NCBI RefSeq assembly: GCF_015291625.1
Contig: NZ_CP030047.1
Span: 2,666,001-2,730,000, forward strand
DNA: 64,000 nt
Direction: 5' to 3'
Source: Bradyrhizobium sp. CCBAU 53421
GTDB lineage: Bacteria; Pseudomonadota; Alphaproteobacteria; Rhizobiales; Xanthobacteraceae
Shown: piece after piece, positions 11,288-20,598 of the stretch
How the letters are laid out: every line of letters begins with the position of its first letter
How positions within the stretch are numbered: position 1 is the first letter of the stretch
Notes under the pieces: generated by a model
What the model was told of the DNA's origin: nothing
Databases searched by the model: none
The model's input: only the letters and a program-made list of their open reading frames with translations
Position numbers and translations under genes: made by a program

Positions 11288-12103
11288 TCAGCGAAGCTGC
11301 AACACGACATCCATCGCGCGCGCGAAACCGTCGTGCTCGTTGGTTTCGGTAACATGCGTGGCGCGTGCCTTGACGTCGTCGCTGGCATTGCCCATCGCGA
11401 ACGAGACGCCGCTTCGCGCGAACATCGGCAAATCGTTCTGCATGTCGCCGATCGTGACGACATTCTCGAGCGACACGCCGAGGCGCTTGGCGATGCCCTC
11501 GACGAAGGTGCCCTTGTCGTGGCCGGGCGGGGTGACGTCGAGATAATAGGTCTGCGACCGGACCGCGGTCGCATCATGGCCGACCATCTGCTGCATGTCG
11601 GCCTCGCAGCGCTGCAGCAGCGGCGCATCCGAGCTCGCGCCGACGATCTTGCAGGCCTGGTCGAGATAGGGCGTGAAGTCGTCGACGATGGTCGGATCAT
11701 GCTTGATCGCGCGCTTTTCGTGCGCGTTGTATTCGCCGTCGGGATTTCGGGTCAGCCAGCGGTCGTTGGTGAACAGCCAGATATCGATGCCGCGCTCGCG
11801 GAGCAGCTCGATGCAGCGCCTGGCCACGGCCGGCGGAATCACATGCTGCTCGAGCGGCTTCAATTGCGGGTCGACGATCGACGAGCCGTTGAAGGCGCCG
11901 ATCGGCAGCGTGATCGCGAGCGGCGCGACCAGGAAGCCCATCCCGATGGTCGGCCGGCTGGAGACGATGGTGAAGCCGATGCCGGCCTCATGCAGCTTGC
12001 GCACCGCCGCCCTGGCGCCGTCGGTCAAGGTCTTGTCCTTGGTGAGCAGCGTGCCGTCGACATCGGACACGACAAGAGCGATGCGGGTGGCGGTGTGGTT
12101 CAT
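11288..12103 (-). CDS. HAD-IIB (Cof-type) sugar-phosphatase
   Basis: 271 residues. The N-terminal HAD motif VVSDVDGTLLTKD supplies the nucleophile and acid aspartates; the late motif TIGDMQNDLPMF binds magnesium. The cap between them is of the Cof/YidA type, whose members dephosphorylate sugar phosphates. The start overlaps the gntK stop in an ATGA (12100-12103), so it is translated as the last gene of the pentose-phosphate operon. A phosphatase acting on intermediates of this pathway is plausible but not shown by sequence. Confidence 0.9.
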   Translation of the reverse strand: MNHTATRIALVVSDVDGTLLTKDKTLTDGARAAVRKLHEAGIGFTIVSSRPTIGMGFLVAPLAITLPIGAFNGSSIVDPQLKPLEQHVIPPAVARRCIELLRERGIDIWLFTNDRWLTRNPDGEYNAHEKRAIKHDPTIVDDFTPYLDQACKIVGASSDAPLLQRCEADMQQMVGHDATAVRSQTYYLDVTPPGHDKGTFVEGIAKRLGVSLENVVTIGDMQNDLPMFARSGVSFAMGNASDDVKARATHVTETNEHDGFARAMDVVLQLR

Positions 12104-12633
12104 GGGCGGTCCAGCTTCAGTTGACTGACGATGTCTTCGATGATGGTGTCGACCGAGCGGTCGATCGCAACCGTGATCGGGCGTTCGTCCGGCGTCGGCG
12201 GCTCCAGCGTCTTGAACTGGCTGGCGAGCAGGCCTGGCGGCATGAAATGGTCCTTGCGCGCGGCCAGCCGCGTCGCGATCAGCTCCTGGGTGCCGTCGAG
12301 GAAGACGAGGCGGATATCGTCGCGGCCATGCACCAGGATGTCGCGATAGCTGCGCTTCAGCGCGGAGCAGGCGATCACGGCGCGTTCGCGGACGCCGCAG
12401 GTGCGGTCGATCTCGGCGGCGATCGCGCGCAGCCAGGGCCAGCGATCCTCGTCGGTGAGCGGCTGGCCGGAATGCATCTTCGCGACATTGCTCGGCGGGT
12501 GAAAGCTGTCGCCGTCCTCGAAGCGCCAGCCGATCCTGATCGCGAGGCGGTCGGCGATGGTGCTCTTGCCGGAGCCGGAGACGCCCATCACGACCAGTGC
12601 GCAGGGATTTTGCCCGTCACCCAAGAACGTCAC
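12100..12633 (-). CDS. gntK: Gluconokinase
   Basis: 177 residues. Phosphorylates gluconate to 6-phosphogluconate, feeding the Entner-Doudoroff and oxidative pentose-phosphate routes. The P-loop MGVSGSGKST is near residue 16, followed by the GntK signature DGDSFHPPSNVAKMHSGQPL and DEDRWPWL. Length is typical for the small bacterial gluconate kinases. It starts 12 bp after pgl and overlaps the HAD phosphatase gene by 4 bp. Confidence 0.95.
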   Translation of the reverse strand: MTFLGDGQNPCALVVMGVSGSGKSTIADRLAIRIGWRFEDGDSFHPPSNVAKMHSGQPLTDEDRWPWLRAIAAEIDRTCGVRERAVIACSALKRSYRDILVHGRDDIRLVFLDGTQELIATRLAARKDHFMPPGLLASQFKTLEPPTPDERPITVAIDRSVDTIIEDIVSQLKLDRP

Positions 12634-12645
12634 CCAAGAAAATCA

Positions 12646-13395
12646 TCAAACAGAATCCTCCGGCACCGCGGCCTGATCGATCAGCCAAACGGTCTCGCCC
12701 AGCGATCGCGCGCGGTTTGCCGGCAGGTTCTCGCCTGCGAACAGGCGCGTCAAGATCGCGCGCTTGCTTTCGCCTGACACCTCGAACAGCATCTCGCGGC
12801 AGGAAGCGAGCGCGGGCAGGGTCAGCGACACCCGCGGCACGAACGGCTCGACATTGGCCTTGGGCACCCCGACCACCCAGCGCTGCGTCTCCTCGACCGC
12901 GGGATAGCCCGGAAACAGCGAGGCGGTGTGGCCGTCGGGCCCGATGCCCATCAGCACCAGGTCGAACAGCGGCCGTTTCGGATCGAGCTGCTCGGCGCCG
13001 TAGAACGCCATCAGCTCGTTCTCGTACAGCGCCGCGCTGATGTCGGGATCCCTGAGATCGGCGGTGTCGGTCGCGATCGGATGGACGTTGGCTGCCGGCG
13101 CGCACCGGTCGAGGAAGGCCTGGCGCGCCATGCTCATATTGTGCAGCTTGTCCTTGCGCGGCACCAGGCGCTCGTCGCCGATGAACCAGTCAATGCGGTC
13201 CCACGGAATCCTCGCGCGATAGTCCGGCGTCGCCAGCAGCTGGTAGAGCGCTTTGGGGCTGGAGCCGCCGGTCAGGCACACCGCGATCCGGCCGCTGTTC
13301 TGGTCGATCCTGGCGATCACCCGCTCGGCGGCGGTCTTCGCCAGCTCTGCCGGATCGGCGACCGTGATGATTGTGCGCTCGCCGGGCGTAGCCAT
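12646..13395 (-). CDS. pgl: 6-phosphogluconolactonase
   Basis: 249 residues. Hydrolyses 6-phosphogluconolactone, the product of Zwf. Motifs of the NagB/Pgl fold are present: CLTGGSSPKALYQLLA near the N-terminus, WFIGDERLVP, and LVLMGIGPDGHTASLFPG in the centre. It begins one base after the zwf stop and is followed by gntK 12 bp downstream. Confidence 0.95.
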   Translation of the reverse strand: MATPGERTIITVADPAELAKTAAERVIARIDQNSGRIAVCLTGGSSPKALYQLLATPDYRARIPWDRIDWFIGDERLVPRKDKLHNMSMARQAFLDRCAPAANVHPIATDTADLRDPDISAALYENELMAFYGAEQLDPKRPLFDLVLMGIGPDGHTASLFPGYPAVEETQRWVVGVPKANVEPFVPRVSLTLPALASCREMLFEVSGESKRAILTRLFAGENLPANRARSLGETVWLIDQAAVPEDSV

Positions 13396-13396
13396 G

Positions 13397-14890
13397 TCAG
13401 CCCAGCTTCCGCCAGCTGCGGCCGTCGCGCGTCAGCAGCGCGTTGGCGGCCTCCGGGCCTTCGCAGCCGGCCTTGTAGGGTTGCAGCCCACGGCCGCCGG
13501 CAGTCTTCCAGGCGTCGATGAAGGGCTGCACCGCTTGCCATCCGGCCTCGACGCTGTCGGCGCGCTGGAACAGCAGATTGTCGCCGATCATGCAGTCATA
13601 GATCAGCGTCTCGTAGCCGGTCGACGGTTCGGCCTTGAAGTAGTCCTTGTAGCGGAACTTCATCTCGACGCCGTCGATGTTGATGGCCGGGCCCGGCACC
13701 TTGGTGTTGAACTGCAGCTCGATGCCTTCGGTCGGCTCGGTGGAGATGACGAGGTAATTCTGCGACAGGCGGTCGACCGCCGTATCGCGGAACATTGCGA
13801 ACGGGGCCTGCTTGAACTTGATCGCGATCTCGGTGCGCTTGGTGGTCAGCGCCTTGCCGGTGCGCAAATAGAACGGCACGCCGGCCCAGCGCCAATTGTC
13901 GATGGTCAGCTTCAGCGCGGCGTAGGTCTCGGTCGAGCTGTCCGGTTTGACGTCCGGTGTCTTGAGGTAATCCTCGATCTCGGTGTCACCGATCCGGCCG
14001 GCGTGATACTGGCCGCGCACCGAGTTGGACAGCGCCTCCTGCTCGGTCTGGATCTGGATCGCGCTGAGCACCTCGGCCTTCTCCGAGCGCACCGCATGGG
14101 CGTCGAAGCGCGCCGGCGGCTCCATCGTCACCAGCGACAGCAGCTGGAACAGATGGTTCGGCACCATGTCGCGCAGCGCGCCGGTCGAGTCATAGAAGCT
14201 GCCGCGATGGCCGACGCCGAGCTTCTCGTCGACGGTGATCTGGATGTGGTCGATATGGTTGCGATTCCAGATCGGCTCGAACATGCCGTTGGCGAAACGC
14301 AGCACCAGGATGTTCTGGACGGTTTCCTTGCCGAGGTAATGGTCGATCCGGTAGATCTGGTGCTCGTCCATCAGCTTCAGCAGCGCGGAATTCAGCGCCC
14401 TGGCCGACGCCAGATCGGTGCCGAACGGCTTTTCGATGATCAGCCGCCGCCAGGCGCCGTTCTCCTCGAGCATGCCGGTGCGCCCGAGCTGCTCGCTGAT
14501 CGGCAGGAAGGCGCTCGGCGGGGTCGCGAGATAGAACAGCCGGTTGCCGCCGGTGCCGCGTGCCTGCTCGAGCTTGTCGAGCCGTTCGTTCATGGCATCA
14601 AAGGAAGCCGGATCGCGCGGATCGGCCTCGATCGAGGTGACGCATTCGAACAGCCGCTTCGCGATCGCCTCGTCCACCGGGCGGGTGGCGAACTTGCGCA
14701 GCCCCTGCATCAGGCTGTCGGTCAGCTGCTCGCTCGACATGCCCTTGCGGACGATGCCGACGACGCAGAACTTGTCCGGCAGCAGATTGCCGGCGGCGAG
14801 ATTGTAGAGCGCCGGGACCACCAGGCGGTGCGTCAGATCACCGGTGGCGCCGAAGATGATGAAGGAGCAAGGATCGGGTTTCTTCTGCAC
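13397..14890 (-). CDS. zwf: Glucose-6-phosphate 1-dehydrogenase
   Basis: 497 residues from a GTG start at 14890 (VQKKPDPCSF), preceded by GGAAGG; the upstream frame extension to 15193 overlaps gnd and is not coding. Oxidises glucose 6-phosphate to the lactone. The nucleotide-binding motif IFGATGDLTHRL is near residue 11 and the active-site motif YRIDHYLGKET near the middle. Length is standard. Its neighbours gnd (20 bp upstream) and pgl (1 bp downstream) carry the adjoining steps. Confidence 0.96.
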   Translation of the reverse strand: MQKKPDPCSFIIFGATGDLTHRLVVPALYNLAAGNLLPDKFCVVGIVRKGMSSEQLTDSLMQGLRKFATRPVDEAIAKRLFECVTSIEADPRDPASFDAMNERLDKLEQARGTGGNRLFYLATPPSAFLPISEQLGRTGMLEENGAWRRLIIEKPFGTDLASARALNSALLKLMDEHQIYRIDHYLGKETVQNILVLRFANGMFEPIWNRNHIDHIQITVDEKLGVGHRGSFYDSTGALRDMVPNHLFQLLSLVTMEPPARFDAHAVRSEKAEVLSAIQIQTEQEALSNSVRGQYHAGRIGDTEIEDYLKTPDVKPDSSTETYAALKLTIDNWRWAGVPFYLRTGKALTTKRTEIAIKFKQAPFAMFRDTAVDRLSQNYLVISTEPTEGIELQFNTKVPGPAINIDGVEMKFRYKDYFKAEPSTGYETLIYDCMIGDNLLFQRADSVEAGWQAVQPFIDAWKTAGGRGLQPYKAGCEGPEAANALLTRDGRSWRKLG

Positions 14891-14910
14891 GTGACCTTCC
14901 AAAGTTCGCT

Positions 14911-15894
14911 TTAAGCCTTCTTCGGCGGCTCCTTGTGGCCGCCGAAGCCTGCGCGCATCGCCGAGAGGATCTTCTCGGCGAAGGTGTGATCCTTGCGCGA
15001 GCGGAAGCGGGTGTAGAGCGCGGCGGTCAGCACCTCGGCCGGCACCGCCTCGTCGACCGCGGCATTGACCGTCCAGCGGCCTTCGCCGGAATCCTCGACG
15101 AAGCCGGAATAATTGTCGAGCGTATGGTTCTGCGCCAGCGCCGAGGCCGTCAGGTCGAGCAGCCAGGACGGGATCACGCTGCCGCGCCGCCACACTTCCG
15201 CGATGTCGGCGATGTCGAGATCGAAGCGATGCTCCGGCGGCAGCGCCTCGATATTGGCATTCTTCAGGATGTCGAAGCCTTCGGCATAGGCCTGCATCAG
15301 GCCGTATTCGATGCCGTTGTGGATCATCTTGACGAAATGCCCCGCGCCGACAGGACCGGCGTGGATGTAGCCCTGTTCGATCCTGACATCGCGGCCCTCG
15401 CGGCCGGCGGTGCGCGGGATGTCGCCGATGCCCGGCGCCAGCGTCTTGAAGATCGGGTCGAGCCGGTCGACCACCTTCTTGTCGCCGCCGATCATCATGC
15501 AGTAGCCGCGCTCGATGCCCCAGATGCCGCCGCTGGTGCCGACATCGACATAATGCAGTCCGCGCTCCCTGAGCGCCTTGCCGCGGCGGACGTCGTCCTG
15601 CCAGAAGGTGTTGCCGCCGTCGATGATGACGTCGCCGGGCTGCATCAGCTTGGCGAGCGCCTCGATGGTGGCCTCGGTGATCTTGCCGGCCGGCAGCATC
15701 ACCCAGGCGGTGCGCGGCGGCTCCAGCTTGAGGACGAAATCCTCCAGCGACGAGGCGCCGGTGGCGTTGTCGGCGACCAGCGCCGCGACCGCCTTGGGGT
15801 CCTTGTCGTAGACCACGGTGGCGTGGCCGTTGCTCATCAGGCGGCGGACGATGTTGCCGCCCATCCGCCCGAGGCCGATCATGCCGAGTTGCAT
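14911..15894 (-). CDS. gnd: 6-phosphogluconate dehydrogenase, short (decarboxylating, likely NAD-linked) type
   Basis: 327 residues, the short YqeC/GndA-like form rather than the 470-residue NADP form. N-terminal Rossmann motif [15 protein letters not shown]; the second strand ends in VVYDKDP, where an acidic residue usually favours NAD over NADP (inference). Substrate-binding motifs [10 protein letters not shown] and [11 protein letters not shown] are present, and the catalytic lysine lies in [13 protein letters not shown]. It starts 12 bp after tal-pgi and precedes zwf. Confidence 0.93.
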   Translation of the reverse strand: MQLGMIGLGRMGGNIVRRLMSNGHATVVYDKDPKAVAALVADNATGASSLEDFVLKLEPPRTAWVMLPAGKITEATIEALAKLMQPGDVIIDGGNTFWQDDVRRGKALRERGLHYVDVGTSGGIWGIERGYCMMIGGDKKVVDRLDPIFKTLAPGIGDIPRTAGREGRDVRIEQGYIHAGPVGAGHFVKMIHNGIEYGLMQAYAEGFDILKNANIEALPPEHRFDLDIADIAEVWRRGSVIPSWLLDLTASALAQNHTLDNYSGFVEDSGEGRWTVNAAVDEAVPAEVLTAALYTRFRSRKDHTFAEKILSAMRAGFGGHKEPPKKA

Positions 15895-15906
15895 TGCTCG
15901 CCTCCG

Positions 15907-18753
15907 TCAGTTCAGTGCGGCCGAGATCGCGGCATCGAGCGCCGCAAGCCCCGAGGTGAGATCACCCTTGAGATGTACCCGCAACGCCCGCCGGCCGCGC
16001 TCGGTGAGCACGTCGAAATCGCCGCGCGCCTGCGCCGCCTTGATCACGCCGAAGCTCGCCTTCTGGCCGGGCACCGCCAGATCCTTGCTATCGTCGGTCG
16101 TGACCTGCAGGAACACCCCACTGTCAGGCCCGCCCTTGTAGGCCTGTCCGGTCGAATGCAGGAAGCGCGGGCCGAACTCGGCGCAGGTCGCAAGATGCTT
16201 GGCATCGCGCACCTTGAGCCGCATCGCCTGCATGGCGTCGATGGTGTCGCCGTCGCGCTCGATATAGGCAAGCAAGGCGACATAGTCGCCGCGGCCCGAG
16301 CGCGCCAGATGCGCCTTGATCCAGGAGTTGAGATCGCCGTTGGCCCCGGCCTTGCGCAGCTCCTCGGCGTTCTGCGCGTCGGTGTAGAGATCGACCCCGT
16401 CCGCCGACACCACCGGCTGCTCGGCCGGCAGCGACCCGGTCTTCTCGAACGCCGCCGTCAGCTCGCGGGTCTTGATCTTGGCGGCCTCGACGTCGGGCTG
16501 GTTGAACGGGTTGATGCCGAGAATGGAGCCCGCGACCGCGGTCGCGATCTCGAAGCGGAAGAACTCCTGGCCGATATGGTCGATCGACTTCATCACGATC
16601 CGGACCACGGGATGACCGGCGGCCTCGAGTGCGGCGAGCTTGGCCTCATGCGCGGCGTCGGTCTCGCCTTCGGTACGCAGGTCGATGAAGAAGCGGTCGT
16701 TGCCGTAGACCGCGGCGTCGCCGATGGTCTCGCCCTCGATCGGGATCAGGCCCTTGCCGTCCTTGCCGGTCGATTCCGCGATCAGCTGCTCGGCCCAGGC
16801 GCCGAAATCGGCGACCTCCGGCGAGGCGAAGATCGTCACCTTGTCGCGGCCTTCGAGCCCGGCGATGCCCATCGCCAGCCCGAGCTGGACGCCGGGGTTT
16901 TCCTGCGGCGGCACGTCGGCGCCGCAGGAGCGCACCATGGCCAGCGTATGGCCGAGCAGGCTGCGGATGTCGATGCCCGCGGCCGCCGCCGGCACCAGGC
17001 CGAACGGCGACAGCACGGAATAGCGGCCGCCGATCGCGGGGTCCCCGTAGAAGATGCGGGCAAAGCCCTGCTTGATCGCCACCTTCTGCAGCGACGAGCC
17101 GGGATCGGTCACGGCGATGAAACGATGCCCGGCCTTGTCCTTGCCGATCGCCTCGGCCACCCGGTCGAAGAAATAGTCCTTCATCACGTTCGGCTCGGTG
17201 GTGCCGCCCGATTTGGAGGAGACGATGAACAGGGTCTTGGCGATGTCGACGTACTCCTCCATCGCCCGCACCTGCGCCGGGTCGGTGGAATCGAGCACGT
17301 GCAGCCGCGGGAAGCCGGATTTGTGCGGGAAGGTCTGGGCCAAGACCTCCGGCCCGAGGCTCGATCCGCCCATGCCGAGCACCACGGCGTCGGTGAAGTT
17401 CTGGCCCTTCACGCGCTTGGCGAAATCCTCGTAGTCGGCGACGTCGGCAGCGGCCGCGCTGGTCAGCCAGCCCAGCCATTTGTCCTCGTCATCGCCGGTC
17501 CAGACCGACTTGTCCTTGTGCCAGAGCCTTCGGATCTTGGCCGACGCACGCCATTCCTCGGTGCTTTTCTCGACCGCCTTCTCGATGGTGGCGCCGAGCG
17601 CCAGCTTCTGATGGTCGATGCCGCCGCCGAGCGAGGTCGCGCGCTTGTGGGCGACCGCGCCGTACAGCTTGTCGGCGGCGTCGGCGAACAGCTTGACGCC
17701 GTCCTTGACCAGCTCCTCGGTGATCGCATCGAGCGAGATGCCGGACTTCTCCAGCTCCTCCAGCACGTGGCGGGCGTCCTCGACATTCTCCTCGAGGCTG
17801 TCGCGGACCTTGCCATGGTCACGGAAGGCGTCGAGCGTTGCCGGCGGGACGGTGTTGACGGTGTCGGGGCCGATCAGCTCCTCGACATAGAGCACGTCGC
17901 TATAGTCCTTGTTCTTGGTCCCGGTCGACGCCCACAGCAGCCGCTGCGGCTTGGCGCCCTTGGCGGTCAGCTTGTCCCAGCGCGCGCCCGAGAACAGCCG
18001 CTTGTAGTCCTGGTAGGCGAGCTTTGCGTTCGCGATCGCGACCTTGCCCTTCAGGGCGGCGAGCCGCTCCTTTTCGGACGGGTCGTTGGCGCGCGCGATC
18101 TTCTCGTCGAGCTGCTTGTCGACCGCAGAGTCGATGCGGCTGACGAAGAAGCTGGCGACGCTCGCGACATGGGAGGGATCGCCGCCCTTGGCGATGTACT
18201 TCTCCAGGCCCTTGAGATAGGCCTCGGCGACCTGGCGGTAGACCTTCTGCGAGAACAGCAGTGTGATGTTGATGCTGATGCCTTCGCCGATCAGATATTC
18301 GATCGCCGGCAGGCCCTCCGGGGTCGCCGGCACCTTGACCATCAGGTTCTTGCGATGGACGTCCTTCCAGAGCCGCTCGGCCTCGGCGATCGTGCCCTTG
18401 GTGTCCACCGCCAGGTAGGGCGACACTTCGAGGCTGACGAAGCCGTCGCCGCCGTGGCTCTGGTCGTAGACCGGGCGCAGCACGTCGGCGGCATGTTGGA
18501 TATCCACGACGGCAAGGTGTTCGAACAGGTCGGCGACCGAGCGGTCGCCCTTCTTGAGGGCCTGGCCGATCGCCACGTCATACTCGTCCGAACTGCCGAT
18601 CGCCTTCTCGAAGATCGAGGGGTTGGACGTCACGCCTTTGACGCCGTCGGTCTCGATCAGCCGCTTCAGGTCGCCCTTGGCGACGAAGCCACGGGCAAGG
18701 AAGTCCAGCCAGACGGCCTGGCGGTGATTTTCGAGTGCTTTGACGGGGTTCAT
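15907..18753 (-). CDS. Bifunctional transaldolase / glucose-6-phosphate isomerase
   Basis: 948 residues, two enzymes in one chain. Residues 1 to about 370 are transaldolase, with the Schiff-base lysine in NLMVKVPATPEGL and the SNPSIFEKAI motif at the N-terminus. From about 390 to the end is phosphoglucose isomerase: VVLGMGGSSLGPEV, VSSKSGGTTEPNV and a typical C-terminal half. Together they return pentose-phosphate carbon to fructose 6-phosphate and then glucose 6-phosphate, the Zwf substrate. It is the first gene of the operon with gnd, zwf, pgl, gntK and the HAD phosphatase. Such fusions (tal-pgi) are known in several bacteria. Confidence 0.95.
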   Translation of the reverse strand: MNPVKALENHRQAVWLDFLARGFVAKGDLKRLIETDGVKGVTSNPSIFEKAIGSSDEYDVAIGQALKKGDRSVADLFEHLAVVDIQHAADVLRPVYDQSHGGDGFVSLEVSPYLAVDTKGTIAEAERLWKDVHRKNLMVKVPATPEGLPAIEYLIGEGISINITLLFSQKVYRQVAEAYLKGLEKYIAKGGDPSHVASVASFFVSRIDSAVDKQLDEKIARANDPSEKERLAALKGKVAIANAKLAYQDYKRLFSGARWDKLTAKGAKPQRLLWASTGTKNKDYSDVLYVEELIGPDTVNTVPPATLDAFRDHGKVRDSLEENVEDARHVLEELEKSGISLDAITEELVKDGVKLFADAADKLYGAVAHKRATSLGGGIDHQKLALGATIEKAVEKSTEEWRASAKIRRLWHKDKSVWTGDDEDKWLGWLTSAAAADVADYEDFAKRVKGQNFTDAVVLGMGGSSLGPEVLAQTFPHKSGFPRLHVLDSTDPAQVRAMEEYVDIAKTLFIVSSKSGGTTEPNVMKDYFFDRVAEAIGKDKAGHRFIAVTDPGSSLQKVAIKQGFARIFYGDPAIGGRYSVLSPFGLVPAAAAGIDIRSLLGHTLAMVRSCGADVPPQENPGVQLGLAMGIAGLEGRDKVTIFASPEVADFGAWAEQLIAESTGKDGKGLIPIEGETIGDAAVYGNDRFFIDLRTEGETDAAHEAKLAALEAAGHPVVRIVMKSIDHIGQEFFRFEIATAVAGSILGINPFNQPDVEAAKIKTRELTAAFEKTGSLPAEQPVVSADGVDLYTDAQNAEELRKAGANGDLNSWIKAHLARSGRGDYVALLAYIERDGDTIDAMQAMRLKVRDAKHLATCAEFGPRFLHSTGQAYKGGPDSGVFLQVTTDDSKDLAVPGQKASFGVIKAAQARGDFDVLTERGRRALRVHLKGDLTSGLAALDAAISAALN

Positions 18754-18986
18754 GGGTGCCTGTTCTCGTTCGATCGAGGGTCGATTTTTGGGTTCCCGGG
18801 CAGCTTTCGGGGGCGGCGGCGGATTGTCAACATGGCTGGGGGCCCGGGCGGAATATCAGCATTCCCAAGGGATAACGCCATTCACAACAGTTCGATCCCC
18901 TCGGAGCGCGGGTGGGAGCAGACCCCGATCTCGGCACATTTTTATGACGCGTGCGGCGCACGCCTGCGCGTCAGGGCCGCAGTGCG

Positions 18987-19433
18987 TCAAGGCCGCAGGT
19001 AGAGGTAGCCCTGGGATTGCAGCTCGGCGAGGCGGACCACGCCGCCGCGCTCGGCGGCGACGAAGCCCGGAAGCAGGCCGGCGAGGGTGATGTTCTGCGA
19101 TTTCATGGTGTTGCCGCAGGCGGCGAGCTCGACGCCGTCCTTGGAGAACTGCCCGACATGCTTCGACAGGTCGGGATTGGCGGCTGCCGAATGAAACGCC
19201 TTCAGCGCCTGGCCGTGCACCACCAGCGCGATCGTCACATTGCCGGGGCCGCCGGCGCCGTCGAGATGGTTCTGGATGTTGCTGATCACGAAATTGACCT
19301 TGTCGAGGTCGTCGAGGTGGTAGGCCACCTTCAGCTTGCGTGGCGCTGCCTCGGTAGCGGCGTTCGCCCCTGATGTTGCGAAGGCCGCGCCGATCGCCGA
19401 GAGCGTGCCCCACAGGATGCTGCGTCGGTGCAT
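18987..19433 (-). CDS. Exported DsrE-family protein
   Basis: 148 residues. MHRRSILWGTLSAIGAAFATSGANA is a signal sequence with a twin-arginine pair, suggesting Tat export. The mature part resembles the DsrE/DsrF-like fold: VAYHLDDLDKVNFVISNIQNHL, then VTIALVVHGQAL, and a single conserved cysteine in ELAACGNTMKSQNI. DsrE relatives take part in sulfur transfer or intracellular sulfur oxidation, but exported single-domain forms are mostly uncharacterised. It ends 233 bp before tal-pgi and may be transcribed alone. Confidence 0.8.
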   Translation of the reverse strand: MHRRSILWGTLSAIGAAFATSGANAATEAAPRKLKVAYHLDDLDKVNFVISNIQNHLDGAGGPGNVTIALVVHGQALKAFHSAAANPDLSKHVGQFSKDGVELAACGNTMKSQNITLAGLLPGFVAAERGGVVRLAELQSQGYLYLRP

Positions 19434-19472
19434 GGCGTCCCTCGCGCAATTATTGTTGACCGCGCCAGCCTA

Positions 19473-20090
19473 TCACTTGTGGCGGAGCGCAGCGAGTTCC
19501 TTGCGGTCGGTCACGAGTTCGGCGCATTCGCTCAGGTCCGCCCGATCGACGCGGAAGATCTTGTCGTCGGCGCCGGCGATCAGCTCTTCGCTCGCGTCAT
19601 CGTCGGGCTTGTTGCGATTCCACATCCTGATGCTGCTCAGGCGTGCGATCGCGGATTTATCGTCCTTCGACAGCGCCACGTTGATACCGCCGCCCTCGCA
19701 ATCGACGTTGCATTCGAAGCGTATTTCGTGCCCGGATTCGGTCGCGATCGCGTGGTTGCAGTAGCCGCTGGAGTCGAAATTGCCGGGGCGATGGCGGTAG
19801 CTGACGCCGAGCCGGAACGAATAATTGGTGGTCTTGTCCTCCGGCGCGTCCTCGGCGGCGACCAGCAGCTTCATCGCGCTGACCTTCTGCTTCGGATGCT
19901 GCGCCAGATGATTTGCATCGTATCGCCGCACGAAGCAGGCATAGGCTTTCGCGGCGGGCGGGCCTGCGAACATCCTGTTGTCGAAGGCGGCCGCCTTGGC
20001 CTTGTCGACGCCTTCCTGCGCCTGCCCGGCTGACGTGGCGGCGGCGCAGGCTGCGACGGCAAGTGCGACAACGAGGAACGTCTGCTTCAT
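19473..20090 (-). CDS. Exported protein of unknown function
   Basis: 205 residues from the ATG at 20090 (MKQTFLVVALAVAACAAATSAGQAQ, a clear Sec signal peptide); the longer frame upstream lacks signal character. The mature protein has several cysteines (YACFVRRY, GYCNHAI, FECNVDCEGGG, LSECAELV) that could form disulfides in the periplasm, and ends with a charged tail. I do not recognise the family. It is 39 bp upstream of the DsrE gene on the same strand, so the two may be cotranscribed. Confidence 0.7.
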   Translation of the reverse strand: MKQTFLVVALAVAACAAATSAGQAQEGVDKAKAAAFDNRMFAGPPAAKAYACFVRRYDANHLAQHPKQKVSAMKLLVAAEDAPEDKTTNYSFRLGVSYRHRPGNFDSSGYCNHAIATESGHEIRFECNVDCEGGGINVALSKDDKSAIARLSSIRMWNRNKPDDDASEELIAGADDKIFRVDRADLSECAELVTDRKELAALRHK

Positions 20091-20598
20091 GACCGCCTCG
20101 GGAATAGCCCGCGCCTCGAAGGTGTCATCTCTACAGCGCGGCAATGGTGCCGCGCGGAACTGCGCGGGCTCGTTGCCTTAGTCGCGGCGACAAGGAGGCA
20201 CGTTCAACGGCTTCTGAATGTTTGTTCATCCGAATCTGTGACGTGCACATCTTGACGCCAAGGCTGGACAGCCACACGTTTTCAGGGAGCCCAACGTTCA
20301 TCGCCGGACGGGGAAGTCGCCCCGCTCGGATGTCCGCCAAGGAAGCCTGGGCCCCGGTAAACCACGGATGTGGCTGAGGAGTTACAACCGTTAAAAACAG
20401 GCTACCAACGGGGGATATTGATGAACCATTAAGCTTCCTGCCTGTTGATAAGGCAGAGGCTGCACGCGCCGTGCATTGCCGAAGCAAGTCGGTCGAGTGT
20501 CCAATGGACCCAGCGTGCCGACGCTGATTCGATCCTAGGACGCTCTGGTTACGACTCGTGTCAGTCGTGCGGCGATACATATCGTGGAGATAGGGATC
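20091..20598. other. 508-bp gene-free region between divergent genes
   Basis: Lies between the leftward exported-protein gene and rightward prkA, so it must hold both promoters. It is less GC-rich than its surroundings around 20380-20450. I found no convincing EcfG, sigma-54 or operator match; the frames here lack codon bias and are not annotated. The prkA ribosome site GGAGATAGGG is at 20587-20596. Confidence 0.5.

Noticed and set aside
14935..19002. A 1355-codon open frame on the plus strand opposite zwf-gnd-tal-pgi
   Set aside because: It is antisense to well-recognised enzymes; its translation is low-complexity (Arg, Ala, Asp, Val) as expected from high-GC antisense frames.
20156..20173. 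GGAAC followed by CGTT upstream of prkA as an EcfG promoter
   Set aside because: Spacing is 10 bases instead of 16-17.
20131..20580. A 149-codon minus-strand frame in the prkA upstream region
   Set aside because: No codon bias, no ribosome site and no recognisable domain; the region must carry promoters.
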